A DNA stretch of 64,000 nt from Sambucus nigra (taxonomy: Eukaryota > Streptophyta > Magnoliopsida > Dipsacales > Adoxaceae), in NCBI GenBank assembly GCA_949130495.1, contig OX422214.1, positions 5,192,046-5,256,045 on the forward strand. Direction: 5' to 3'. The first letter of the stretch is position 1. The number at the start of each line of letters is the position of its first letter. Made by a program: the position numbers and the translations under genes. The notes under the pieces are model-generated. The model ran no database searches and was not told the DNA's origin. It was given only the letters and a program-made list of their open reading frames with translations. This document shows positions 1 to 10,624 of this stretch, piece after piece.

Positions 1-122
1 TGGGTTGGTTAATTTTGGAAGTGGAATGACCACTGGATTAGAATAAAAATGGGGGGGGGGGGGTCAATTTTTTTCTTAAGATACTTTGTGTCACGAACAA
101 TATATTATTAATTCATATGTAT

Positions 123-159
123 AGTATGTTTCATTTATGATAATTAAATGAAACATACT
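123..159. repeat. Perfect 15-bp inverted repeat
   Basis: AGTATGTTTCATTTA at 123-137 is the exact reverse complement of 145-159, with a 7-base loop. The right arm recurs as a direct copy at 668-684. It could form a hairpin; function unknown. Confidence 0.8.
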
Positions 160-393
160 TGAAATTACATATAGTGCGCATAGATACTACCCTTCTAGTT
201 CTTATGCCTACACATTCAATAACCCTTAGACCCATTCGAGAGTCATTACCCCTGTAATGAGATCTCTCGAATTGTTCCGTTTGGACATTTTGGGACTGCA
301 TAATATCTATATAATCATATTTTCAGTGGCCTAAAGTTGTTACTTTTGGAATAATTTTTGCAGTTGTATCCTAATGTTTTCTGGGTACATAAT

Positions 394-457
394 AGATTGG
401 CAAGTGTGGGTGTTATTTCAATTGATCAATTGAAATAACACTCACACTTTCCAATCT
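394..457. repeat. 64-bp near-perfect palindrome
   Basis: Bases 394-425 and 426-457 are reverse complements with two mismatched pairs and no loop, centred on ATTGATCAAT. Such a palindrome can extrude as a cruciform. It lies about 310 bp upstream of the transposase start. Confidence 0.85.
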
Positions 458-764
458 ACATCGTTTACTTGGAGAACTATGGGGATATGCTGCCGAATTT
501 TTCTCAAATCATAACAATGTCCATGAGTTGTTAAGTATACTACAGAAATATGTGATCTTGAATGGGATAGGACCAGTCACCCTTTAGAGGAGATGGATGA
601 AATAGTAATTACTACTATAAATTGAATTTGAATTTGAAATTTAAAAATCAAATATGAATAAAACATAATTAAATGAAACATACTATAAACCTAAGTTTTG
701 TTTATACTAATCCACCAATATACGCTTCTTACCCTTTAAGAGGTAATTAATTGTAGTAGTTGTG

Positions 765-1009
765 ATGGGATATCCTAAATACAAAGAGTGGATGGGTGAG
801 ACAAATAGATTGGGGGATGTGTTTCGGAGAGGTACTAATGAATTTGTGAAATATGCAAGGATATATCATAATGATGAAGAGTTTTCGTGTCCGTGAGCTA
901 GGTGTGAGAATGGTAAGGTGTTTGAGTGGAAAACAGTTGAACTACATTTGTTAATATTGGGTATGTAAGATAATTATCAATTTTGGAGTTTTCACGATTA
1001 ATTGAAAGT
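765..1009 (+). pseudogene. TNP2 transposase N-terminal part (transposase-associated domain)
   Basis: Reading from the ATG at 765 gives a peptide beginning MGYPKYKEWM that fits the transposase-associated domain found at the N terminus of plant TNP2 proteins. The diagnostic features are a W-M near the start, an acidic and aromatic middle and a C-P-x-x-R-C cluster; here the codon between P and A-R-C is TGA. A second in-frame stop follows about 70 bases later. In intact CACTA proteins this domain precedes the catalytic region, as it does here. The reading frame is the only one giving family-like sequence. I call it a pseudogene with good confidence because of the stops. Confidence 0.75.
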
Positions 1010-1037
1010 TCCTTTCATCCCCGAATAACCATCACAA

Positions 1038-2500
1038 CAACCTTCAACAAGTAGGATAGATGTAGAAGGGGATGACGTAGATCATAATATGTTAGAGTAT
1101 TTAGTTCATGATGCGTACGAATTTCATGAAGTGGAGGAGAATGAGGTCACTGACAATGTACAAGGTTTAGGTTCACATGAAGATATCATGATAAACATTG
1201 ACGATGACTACCAAAGTTTAAAATTTAAGGTGATCCAATCGTTATACTCTAGCTGTGAGAAAGATCAAACAACTTTACATGCCATGGTTGGTTTGCACAG
1301 TTTGAAGATGCAATACGGTTTGTCTGGCAATAGCTTGACATGAATTCTGAATTGGGTGAAGGGCTTACTACCCAAGAAGAATATTCTTCCAAATTGCTAT
1401 CTGGTTATGAAGAACAGTTCAAAAGGTTTGGTAATGAAGTATAAATTGATTCATGCTTGTGTGTATGACTACATATTATACCGAAAGGAGTATGAAAATC
1501 TCGATCATTGTCCGATATGCGATGAACCTAGATATGTCCAATCTACTCGCACAGAAGGCACAAGCTCAAAAGTGCTTCAAAAAGTGTTGAAATATTTTCC
1601 CATTGGCTCTAGATTAAAGCAATTTTTCACAGTACCATGGGTAGCGAAGCAATGACTTAGCACGCTAGGGAAGAAGTAGGGGATAATCTCATGCGACATC
1701 CTTTTATTCTACTGCTTGGAGAAGGATGAGTTATGAGTATCTCAATTTTGCTCGAGAATAGCGTAACATTCATTTAGCTATATCAACGGATGGTTTCAAT
1801 CCATTTGGAAAACTAAGCACCAGTCAGAGTGTATGGCCAACGATCCTAGCCCCACTCAACCTCCCTCGTTCACAGTGTATGAGACCTGAATTTTTGATGA
1901 TGTATTTGTTGATATCGGGGCCAAAGGCTCCAAGTGATGACATCGACGTCTACTAGGATCAAGTTATGTTGATGTGGGCAATTCATTATTTTCCATCTTA
2001 TGAGACATTATCCGGTTGTGTAGTACATTGTTATTTCGAGTGTCCTATTTATGGAAAGGAGTCTGAGTCTCTTTGTCTCCTAGATAGCTAAAAAAATGTA
2101 TACCATTGCCATAGGAGGTTTTTACCCCCGATTAATAGTTTTAGATTTGAGAAAGGTTCCAATTTTTTATCGGGCGGGGTTGAACATAGGTTACTGTCGA
2201 GAAAACTTTCAGGGTCAGAAATTGAAAGTAAATCTTCTGATTGTGGCCCTAATATGCTAGGTAAGAATCCTAAATTTAAGAATGTCAAGCATAAGAAGAG
2301 CCCAACTAGGAATGAAACTGAGATAAGAAAGTCATGGTCTTGGAGGTAAATTTTATTTGACTTTCCTTGGTAGAATAACCCGGTGCGCCATGTATTGGAT
2401 ATGATGCATGAAGAGAAGAACATCGTTGAACATATTGTGCGCACATTCCTTAGGGTGGAGTCATTCGAAGGATGGATAAAATGCATGAAAAGACCTTAAA
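1038..2500 (+). pseudogene. TNP2 transposase core (transposase_21-like), degenerate
   Basis: This is the catalytic region of the CACTA transposase, which cuts the element ends. The frame from 1089 to 1343 carries the acidic stretch and LYSSCEKDQTTLHAMVGL region that usually precedes the core. The next frame (1356-1655) has YDYILYRKEYENLDHCPICD, matching the Y-R-x-E-Y-x-x-x-x-x-C-P-x-C signature, then VLKYFPIGSRLKQFF. Downstream, across several frameshifts, I can still read STDGFNPFGK, GPKAPSDDID and EKNIVEHIVRTFLRVE, in the expected order. No frame stays open long enough to make a working enzyme. Confidence 0.8.
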
Positions 2501-2568
2501 TCGCTGAAACTTAAGCCACAACTATGGTTGAAAGAAGATAATAGGGGAAGGACAATAATTCTCCCTGG

Positions 2569-3270
2569 TGCATTTACTTTGACAAGTGGGGAAAGAAAGG
2601 TGCTTTTAGACACAATATATAATTTGAAGGTTCCATCTAATTTTTCATCCAACTTGCAAAGGACTATTAATTATGCTACCTATGATTTACATAAGTGTTA
2701 GTCCCACGATTGGCATGTTATCATGCAATTCGTTCCTCTATTGTTTCAGCGATGTTTCTCCAAGCCCAAGGATTTACGGAGGGCTATTATGCAAATTAGT
2801 ATCTGCTTCTCACTTTTGTGTGAGAAGGTAGTCAATCGAGAATACATAGTGGCCGCAAAATTGGCGGTGACCGAAGAAATTTGTGTGTTGGAGAAGTACT
2901 TTCCCCAAGCATTCTTTGACATAAGTGTTCACTTGTTCCTACACCTATGCGACGAGGCACTTCTTTGCGGTCCAATTAAATATCGGTGGATGTATCCGTT
3001 TAAAAGATTGATGAAAGTTTTTAAAGATTATGTCAAGAATACATGATACATTGCATGATCAATTACAAAGGAATACATCACCGTGGAGTCATCAATCTAC
3101 ACTCGGGTATATATGCCTGACTCGACCAACGTTGATGACATTATTGAGTTCGTCAATGAGGGTGGTCATGTGATGGGAAAACAAGTGAAGTTAATGAGTT
3201 TGCAACATGAACAAGTAACTCGTTATCTATTTGACACACATGAAGATGTCGAAGAATGGAAAAAGTAAGT
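2569..3270 (+). pseudogene. TNP2 C-terminal DUF4218 region
   Basis: DUF4218 follows the transposase core in plant CACTA proteins; its biochemical role is not established. The clearest part is 2723-3046, with LLFQRCFSKPKDLRRAI, an L-C-x-K-V-V-N motif, VLEKYFPQAFFDISVHLF and CGPIKYRWMYPFKRLMKVFK, all diagnostic. A stop (TAG) lies just upstream at about 2700, and a short frameshifted extension continues to about 3268. Order and spacing match intact relatives, so this belongs to the same broken gene as the core. Confidence 0.85.
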
Positions 3271-3539
3271 TTAAATTATTTTAAGTTTTACATTATTTTA
3301 AATTATTTTATACATGATTAATTTTGTAATACGTTCATCACATTACTTTTAGTCTAAAAATATGAAGCCTATGAGAAAAATAAAAGATGAAAAATAATGG
3401 CACAATCAGACACGGAATTTAGGTTGTGGTTGTCACACGAGATAATTATAATGAAAATGGTTGTTATATAACGTTACATTACAATAAAACTTTACAACTA
3501 ACCTAATTAATTTATCTATATTCTCACCTCTTAAAGACG

Positions 3540-4040
3540 GGTGATGTGACATCGAGGCTTGCTCATTTAGCCACTAGACCCTTATTCGTGGGACGAGAGT
3601 ACAAAAAGTATCGATTGAACAGTAATGTATCCGGTGCAAGGGTGTACGAGGAAAGTACAAATGTACAGAACTCGGGCATTTCATACAAGGCTCTTACTTT
3701 CTTTTGAGCGAGAGAAAAAGGTAAAAACCTAGTTGAAGCTGAAATGACTTTCTATGGTGTAATTCAAAATATATTTGAATTGGACTGTTTAAGCTTCAAA
3801 GAGGTTGTATTTTACTGTGATTTGGTAAGAGTTAAGGATAAAAATGCATGTAAAGTTGATCCTGGCACCAATTTGATCATGGTTGAGTTGTCCAAGTTAA
3901 AAACTAATGAACACGTGAGCGATGAGCCATTTTTTTATGCATTTCAAAAGGTCAACCAACTATTCTAATCAAAGTATATCAACAACGAGCCATGGTCAAT
4001 CATCCTAGATGCGCCAATGCGTCTAAACAATAGTGTGGAT
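3540..4040 (+). pseudogene. TNP2 terminal DUF4216 region
   Basis: The last domain of the CACTA transposase. Upstream (about 3590-3690) I read REYKKYRLNSN followed by NVQNSG, corresponding to the Y-x-x-N-G...QNSG block that normally precedes DUF4216. The open frame 3744-3968 then gives MTFYGVIQNIFELDC, VVFYCDLVRV and DEPFFYAFQKVNQLF, the W/Y-D-hydrophobic and E-P-F-x-x-A-x-Q-V signatures of DUF4216. After a stop, the frame continues with NNEPWSIILDAP. The domain is recognisable but interrupted. Confidence 0.75.
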
Positions 4041-4494
4041 GACTTGGCTGCTCCTACCAAATATCAATCGATTTTTTATTATAACACGAATTTGAAACAA
4101 TTTTTTAATTTGTAATAAGTATTCCAATTATCAGATTAATGCTTTTAATTCATCTGTACTGGATCAGTTTAGCACATGTACTATTTAGACTTAATTCTTA
4201 AGCACTAATTCAAAGTCCGTGTCTAGTGGTTGTTTTATTCTAGTGTTTTATTATTATCGAAGATCAGTTTAATGCTTTTAATTCATTTATACTTGATCAT
4301 TTTCACTATTTTTATCTTTCTCTCTTTATCTATTTCCTTTGTATATGTGTGTGTGTACAGGGGTGTTTGGGGGGGGGGGGGGGAGTGGACGACCTTAGAA
4401 AATGTTTGTATGTCTTCTTCAGGTTTGTGTGTATAGGTTTGTTTGTATTCTTCTAATTCATTTGAATTTTTACTAATAACAACATTTTTTACAG
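4041..4494. other. Spacer between the two CACTA genes
   Basis: Mostly T-rich sequence with TGTGTGTGT and a 14-base G run near 4370-4384. It appears to be the intergenic region between the TNP2-type and TNP1-type genes. No coding signal seen. Confidence 0.4.
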
Positions 4495-5880
4495 AAAATG
4501 TCTCCTTCAGGGATTAAGGTAAGGATGATGATGATGATAATGATGATGTCTTCTTCTGGGCTTGATGGTAGCGGAGGCGAAGAAGGCTCCTCGGCCCCTA
4601 GGCTCCCCAAATGGGGAAGATTGGGAATGACCATCAAGAACAAGACGGGGATATTAGCTAGATCCCTTGAGCTATTGAAGATGATTATCGTCTTGAGGTA
4701 CACTAGTTGGAGGGAGGTGCCAAATGAACTGAAGTTAGCAATTTGGGCGGCACAACAGGTAATCTATTTATATTTATATTTATATTTATATTTATATTTA
4801 TATTTATATTTATATTTATATTTATATTTATATTTATATTTATATTTATATTTATATTTATATTTATATTTATATTTATATTTATATTTATATTTATATT
4901 TCAATTTCAATTTCAATTTCAATTTCAATTTATATTTATATTTATATTTCAATTTATATTTATATTTATTCGCAACTAATAACATTGTTTTTTTTTGTCA
5001 CGAACAATTTAGCCTTCCCCAAGAACTTCGCGATTCTGTGTTGGAGCAGTTCATGGAGCAACACAAGACATGGAAGAAAAAGTTGCGGGCCTGGTACTTT
5101 GGTAAGACCTGAGACTCCAGTCAGAATGCGTGAGTCCGTCTCATAGAAGGAGTTGATCGCATTATCACAATGGCAAAAGTTCATTGACAATGAGATCGAG
5201 GAGCGATAATTGGCATCTCGTCAATCGGGTAGGGAAAACTAGATGAAAAAGACGGACGTGCACTACTCCGGTCGGACATCTTATGCTGAGGTGGAGCACA
5301 GGATGATGGTAAGTTTTTATTTTTCTATAATTACAGAGACATGTTATTCTGCATTATTTTATTTCAGGGGACGGGGGTGGCCCTGGGGGTAGGCCACATA
5401 GGCTCGATGCCTATATTACAATTCGAACGAAGAAGGTGAAGGATAAGGAGGTGTCCTCGAGCATCGCGGCCACGATTGTAAGTAATCTGACAGTTTAATT
5501 TTTGTTAATTACGTTATAATTTTTTTATTTACTTATTTAACTAATAGTGTGCTTTTTATACTTTCAGGCAAAGCTTAAGGAAGTGCATGAGTCGCAGTCT
5601 AATGACGACAAGGCATCTTTGTCCACGGACGCACTCAGCCAAGATCTTGGTGCTGATCACAAGGGCAAGGGGTGAGATCGTCGGTGGGCAATTCTAGGAT
5701 CATCAGAATGGAGACGGGCAACACCGAGTTGGCTCGCCAGGTGGACACAATAGTCGAGAAGATAGAAAGGTTAGAGGTGATGGTCCTAGATATATATGCA
5801 TTCATGAAGAATTCGTTGGGCAGAAAGGTCAAGGTGAAGGAGAAGGTGGTGGAGGAGGATATGGAGGAGTAAGAGGAAGT
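4495..5880 (+). pseudogene. TNP1/transposase_24-like second CACTA gene, with introns and a repeat expansion
   Basis: CACTA elements encode a second protein that binds subterminal repeats. The ATG at 4498 opens a frame with a Ser/Gly-rich segment, then LPKWGRLGMTIKNKTGILAR and LRYTSWREVPNELK. A likely GT donor follows CAACAG (about 4758); the putative intron is filled by a TTTATA array. Beyond it lies [20 protein letters not shown] and [10 protein letters not shown], which match the plant Ptta/En/Spm transposase pattern. Later pieces (WQKFIDNEIEER, YSGRTSYAEVEHRM, AYITIRTKK) are separated by intron-like T-rich tracts and stops. The C-terminal frame 5672-5872 ends in an acidic/lysine-rich segment that may form a coiled coil. 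Probably non-functional. Confidence 0.7.
4765..4969. repeat. (TTTATA)n hexanucleotide array with TTTCAA variants
   Basis: About 136 bp of perfect TTTATA units (4765-4900) is followed by five TTTCAA units and then mixed units to about 4969. It sits in a probable intron of the TNP1-like gene. The unit length keeps three frames open, giving Tyr-Leu, Ile-Phe and Tyr-Lys runs that are not real proteins. Confidence 0.95.
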
Positions 5881-6479
5881 GGATGTTGCTGCTTCATCGC
5901 CAACACATGTAAACTCACCGATTGGTGATCCAGTCCCCTACTTAGGTCCCATCAAGAGGCCTATGTCAATAATTATTTGGCCGAGCGTGTTTATACTTGA
6001 CATATTTTATCGTAAGAGGATAGGGAGGGGTTGAGGGACCCGAATACCGTGTCGGGTATATCAGTTCATGGACGTCATCTTCAAGACATCGAGGTCAGGG
6101 TGCTCGTCACTCATGTGATAACCGAGAAGGAGAACTCCCGATTATGGTTGTGAAAACAATGCGACATGACGCATATTGAGGGGTATGTCAATGCATATAT
6201 CGTGTTTCTTTCCTTCCTCGTCGAACCTATCATGTGACATTATTTGTATTTATTTTTATTTGGACACTTGGATTATATTTGAATTGTTTTGAGTTGTTAT
6301 ATTTTTCTTTGGGTATAAATTGTATTATTATTTCATTTGGATATGGAATAATTGGTGAATTATTTCTATTTTATTTGGATATATGTTGTTTGAACATGTA
6401 AAATTTTGCTATACCAGGTACAAATATACTGTTGGGCAGTGGCAGTGGCCAAACTGCCCAACAGTTTTTTTTAATCCTG
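5881..6479 (+). other. 3' flank of the CACTA second gene
   Basis: Downstream of the TNP1-like gene; AT-rich after about 6230. No domain recognised. Probably 3' UTR and spacer before the subterminal repeats. Confidence 0.4.
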
Positions 6480-6691
6480 CCCAGATTTATCACGGTCATT
6501 GACTGTGATAATTTTTTTAAGCTTGTCACTAGTTAGTCAATGTGTTTACCCTTGACAAATATTGTCAAGGTTAAAGACCGTGACAACACCGTGACAAGTC
6601 CGTGACAACAAAAGTTATAACCCCCAGAACATTGATAAGTTGGACTTTTCAGTGTCAATGACGGTGACAATCCAACGAATTTGATGTAGTG
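6480..6691. repeat. CACTA 3' subterminal repeats and terminal inverted repeat
   Basis: CCGTGACAA occurs at 6578-6586, 6589-6597 and 6600-6608. Related words are CACGGTCATTGACTGTGATA near 6489 and ACGGTGACAATCC at 6661-6673. Clustered short repeats in both orientations are typical binding sites for the TNPA-type protein. The element ends in TTTGATGTAGTG at 6680-6691, the reverse complement of a CACTA terminus. The next three bases are TAA, a possible half of the usual 3-bp target duplication; the left half is out of view. Confidence 0.85.
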
Positions 6692-7327
6692 TAACAACAT
6701 TAGTTCAAGGATACAACAAGATGTGTTTGTTAATCATCGAGGAAAGTTTTTATTTTTGGGATAATAACAACAAGAATCCTATATGGAGTTTTACATTTCC
6801 CGAGTTTTTCCTAAACAAGTGGTTTACATAGAGGTAGGGCCTATAAGGAAAATTTTTCCACATAACTAAGTTTTGGATTTTGTGATTGGCATTCAAGTTG
6901 ATGATGGTGTTGTACATGGACCAATTGATGTTGTTGAGATTATTTCTATAAAAGAAGAGTTTCAATTAATAATGGGATATTATTGATAGTGTTTGAAGAA
7001 ATGATGACAACAATAGTGACAAAAGGAAATACGCCTAAGAATAAGAGGAAAAAGAATAAGTATATTTTCGAAGTCAGTACGAGCAACCTCTTACTTAAAC
7101 TCTAGGATCAGTTTTTCCAAATTGGAGGGACATATGCATTAGGATAATATTCTTTGTTATGTACTTTTAAAATTTTAGTTGCTATGTTCTATTTTATTTT
7201 AGTGGTACTTAGTTCTTACTTGGGTGTACCAAGTACTTAGTTTTAATAGGAGATATAAATAGGCTTATTTCCTCATTCATAACTAGACTTTTGATAATTG
7301 ATTCTAAAAAATATCAATAGAAGATAC
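6692..7327. other. Old sequence between CACTA and Gypsy element 1; possible LTR promoter remnant
   Basis: From about 6784 one plus-strand frame reads as protein-like for some 60 codons (FYISRVFPKQVVYIEVGPIR, then GIQVDDGVVHGPIDVVEIIS) with one stop. I do not recognise it. Further on, TATAAATAGG at about 7255 followed by a T/C-rich leader resembles an LTR promoter. This stretch continues beyond element 1 at 18115, because element 1 was inserted here (TSD ATTTC). Confidence 0.3.
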
Positions 7328-7332
7328 ATTTC
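7328..7332. repeat. Target-site duplication of element 1, left copy (ATTTC)
   Basis: ATTTC directly abuts the TGTGACACC start of the left LTR and is repeated at 18110-18114. Confidence 0.95.
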
Positions 7333-10300
7333 TGTGACACCCCGACTAATTAAATACCGGGTAGCTACTCCTTTATTAAATTAATTCAAAATGCCAAGTT
7401 GGTCCAGTTAATAGCATCACTGTCGAAAACGTTTTAATGATTCTAACCACCTAGTATTTAAAAAGTAAGTGCCAAATTTTATTTAAAGTCTGATTCACAT
7501 GCAACAAGTGTAATGAAAAAATAAATAACACCATTCACCATACTGAAGTAAAACGAATAACCATCACATAGTGTAAATAAAGTCTGGAGGAAAACTCCTC
7601 ACTACAAATCCCACAACTTAAAAGTAAACTGAATACTGAAACAATACATGCTAAAGTCTGAAAACTGAAATGTAAAAGATGCTCTAAATAGAAATGGGCA
7701 ACATGCCCCACAACTGATAGATAGTGACTCTGGAATCCCAAAGATAGAAGCGTCTACAAGCAAATCCCTGTAGCTTCCACAAACAGCTACAGCTCATCAC
7801 CTGAACGAGTATCCTATGCTTGGTGTCCTTGTGGATGGGCACCTAAAATGGTTTTACAAGAAAAAGATTTGAAAAGCAAACGGGTCAGAGCCCGAATGTG
7901 GAGTTATTTTAAAAACCTGCAAGTGCTTTAAAAACATTTAAAACATTAAATGCAAGGTACATGTTAGGACGTACACTCACATGATATTCTCACCTCTCGT
8001 CTAACTGTGCACTCCTAACGTAAGTACCCATCTATAACGACGCAAACCACTAGCTAAGTGACATCATCTCTAGCTAGACTATCATAGGTCCTACCCATTT
8101 TACTCGGTTTTAATTAACATCATAATGCTCGTAATTAAGTAGGGTTTAACGTAAACTCAGATGCTCAATATGCAATATATATATCACTATCAGCTAACTC
8201 GAAACAATACTGTAATTATATTCACAATATTAACATGAAGGTTCCCATTAATTAAGTGTATATTATTCACATCATAAATATACAGTATAAGCACCCCGAG
8301 AACTAAGTTGTGGTGCACACATACTCTCCTATCCATCCCGGTACATCACGTACATAAGGATTACATATTCCGAATCTCTCAGGAATAGTTCACAGATAAC
8401 AACATCACAAACAATGGAGGCGAACACAGTCACATCACATAGGTCACGCACATACCTACGCTCCTACGATCAGCGGACTTATTAATATCCCAATAAGTCT
8501 TTCTATGACCTATGTTCATCAAGGTAACCAGTCTAAATCCGGGCAACACAAGGATTAGAGGGCCCTAAGCGAACGCAAACCTCCCGTGATAGCAAGTATG
8601 GTAGGTATGTCATACACACAATTCATATACCAATACTAAGTTAACACACGTCTTAGTAATACCGTAGTTTAATCGTAGTACTTATCGCATTCTTGTACTA
8701 ACTATAATTATCACAATTTATACTATTCCGGTTTATAATCATACGCGCCATAATTTTCTCACGTCGTAGTAGACACTCACGTCTCAACCCAAACCATCAA
8801 TTTAATATAGCTCGCGTATATAGTTTACTCCTCGTAATAACCCAAAAGTCCCAAATCTATCCTTACATCATCAAAAGAAGGTTATCTATATCCTCGAACA
8901 AGTTTACGGGACTCCAAAAATCAAAACAGTCCAAAAAGGACCAAACTGTCAACTCGTTAGAAGTCTCGTTCGAACGAGACTATTCGAACGAGATTCCTCT
9001 GCCAACTCGTTAGAAGTCTCGTTCGAACGAGGCTGTTCGAACGAGATTCCAGTTCGTTCGAACGAACTGTACCTTCGAATGATATCTCGTTCGAACGAGA
9101 TATCGAACGAAACGCCTTCTCGTTAGCAGCGACTGGTCAACTCGTTAGAAGCTCGTTCGAATGAGTTCGTTCGAACGACCTGGGTAGGGGCTTCTAACGA
9201 GCTACCAGATTCGTCCCAGATTTTCTAAGTTACGTTTCTCACCATTTTTAACACCTCAATCCTTCTCCAAAGTTCGTTCTAACAGAGTTTTAAGTCCTCT
9301 AATCATACCACAACATGCTAAGGTCATATACTAACATCTTTTAATACATTAATGCATCCTAAACATCATTAAATCACAAGATTGTATACTTTTCCCCAAT
9401 TTTATCAAGAGCATGAACCCTAGGTTTATATCATCATCAAATCCCAGAATTTAATCCGTTTAATTTCTTCAAATCACAATTATCATGAGAGAAATCATCT
9501 ACCTATCATTCTACATGCAATTCTCTTCCAAATTTCCAAGTTCTAAACTCCAAACTACATGGGTTTTCGTTATCTCTCAAGAACAATTATAATTCCTCAA
9601 TTTCTAACATGGAAAAGACATTCTCTGAAATTAAATGGAATAAAGTCACTTGCCTTGGTTCAATTTCTGATTTTGGTGTAGGTTTGATGGAGTGTTTCTG
9701 CAGAATTTCCTCTCTTCCAAGCTCCTTCTCCAATGGTGGCTTAAGTTGGCTAGGGTTTTCTTTGGGAAGATTGTAAAACCTAATGTTAGCCTCCGTAGCT
9801 TAAAGGGTTAATATGGGTTGGTTAATGGGTTTAGTGGGTTTAATCCACATCAGATTTACATCTCCAATTTTCGTCACTTTTAATTCCTCAAAATGTAAAA
9901 TTACCAAAATACCCTTTATGATGCCGGTATGGCCTAAAAATACCCCGGGACCCAAACTACACCCCCGGCTAGTGTTTTCTAACTATCTCAACCCTTTCGG
10001 ACGCGTTGGTGCACTCAAAACGACCATACAATTTATAGATTTTTAAATTCACTTTTTAGAATCAAAATATTACACCGTGACGCGACGGTCCCATGCGTCT
10101 CAACAAAATTTCTAAAATGCCGTATATAAATCTCACGACAACTTTCATAATACCAAATACATATATCAAAACATGTATGCACATAATCAAATACCAACTC
10201 GTATCTCGTTAGTATTTATAACCCGAATTAATTTCCAATTAATACGCATTTAATTAATTAATCCCCAAAATAAATATAGCCAAAAGTACGGGGTATTACA
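7333..10300 (-). repeat. Element 1 3' LTR (left)
   Basis: A 2,968-bp LTR. On the plus strand it starts TGTGACACCCCGA and ends GGGGTATTACA, so in element orientation it runs TGTAATACCCC...GGGTGTCACA with TG/CA ends. It contains the block CGGGTCAGAGCCCG (7881-7894) beside GGATGGGCACC, and a cluster of TTCGAACGA palindromes at about 8958-9190. Open frames inside it (for example 9813-10046) recur in the other LTR and look accidental. Confidence 0.95.
8958..9190. repeat. Cluster of CGTTCGAACG-type palindromes in the element 1 LTR
   Basis: About ten copies of TCTCGTTCGAACGAGA-like words, separated by AACTCGTTAGAAG. Each unit is self-complementary. The same cluster is at about 16759-17005 in the other LTR. 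Confidence 0.85.
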
Positions 10301-10313
10301 TACTCCCCCCCTA
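10301..10313 (-). other. Element 1 polypurine tract
   Basis: TACTCCCCCCCTA on the plus strand, i.e. TAGGGGGGGAGTA in element sense, directly upstream of the 3' LTR. This is the expected primer for plus-strand DNA synthesis. Confidence 0.85.
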
Positions 10314-10342
10314 ATAACTGAATTTCGTCCCGAAATTCGAAA

Positions 10343-10624
10343 CTAGAAAGTACCTGCAAAAAACAGCTCTGGATAACGTTCGCGCATCTCATCCTCCCAT
10401 GTGGACTCCTCGACATTGTGATGTCGCCACTGAACACGCACTAACGGAACTATCTTTGATCGCAGTTTCCTCTCGCTTTGGTCCAAAATAGCAATCGGCC
10501 CCTCCTCGTAGGAGCTATCAGGCTGGAGATCGATGTCCTCCACAGCAATGTGAGAATTAGCCAAATTATCTCTAAGGTATTTCCTTAGCGAGGAAATATG
10601 AAACACATCGTGAATCCGATGCAA
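10343..10624 (-). pseudogene. Element 1 integrase C-terminal tail with chromodomain
   Basis: A 93-aa frame beginning [16 protein letters not shown], the end of the integrase C-terminal domain. It continues into a chromodomain: [20 protein letters not shown], then MRERYPELF. In chromoviruses this domain binds histone marks and directs integration toward heterochromatin. The aromatic W of VQW and the E-E-S-T-W-E segment are present, but two residues are missing before MRERYP relative to elements 2 and 3. The frame differs from the integrase frame because about 10 bases are lost near 10620, at the point where the other copies read GLPEHLHR. The start codon is internal, not a real start. Confidence 0.85.

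Larger units (their letters stand above)
1..764. other. Upstream part of the CACTA element, no gene seen
   Basis: AT-rich sequence ahead of the first transposase exon. It holds a 13-base G run (51-63), a short hairpin (123-159), a 64-bp palindrome (394-457) and a 17-bp direct repeat, ATTAAATGAAACATACT, at 143-159 and 668-684. I see no coding sequence. It may be promoter or subterminal DNA of the transposon, but the left TIR was not found. Confidence 0.4.
1..6691 (+). mobile_element. Decayed CACTA (En/Spm-type) DNA transposon, left end outside the window
   Basis: CACTA transposons move by cut and paste using a TNP2-type transposase and a TNP1/TNPA-type DNA-binding protein. Read 5' to 3', this stretch shows the expected order: a transposase-associated N-terminal domain (from 765), a transposase_21 core (about 1038-2500), DUF4218 (2569-3270), DUF4216 (about 3540-4040) and a second gene resembling plant transposase_24 (4495-5880). 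The right end is a short terminal inverted repeat, TTTGATGTAGTG at 6680-6691 (CACTACATCAAA on the other strand), preceded by subterminal CCGTGACAA repeats. I found no matching CACTA end in bases 1-764, so the left terminus probably lies upstream of the window. Stops and frameshifts run through both genes, so the copy is non-functional. Confidence 0.85.

Noticed and set aside
51..63. Run of 13 G bases (and a similar one near 4370) considered as a polypurine tract or quadruplex site
   Set aside because: No LTR follows either run, and homopolymer runs are common and error-prone; nothing supports a function.
4743..4985. Frames encoding Ile-Phe, Tyr-Leu and Tyr-Lys repeats
   Set aside because: All come from the TTTATA/TTTCAA microsatellite in a probable intron.
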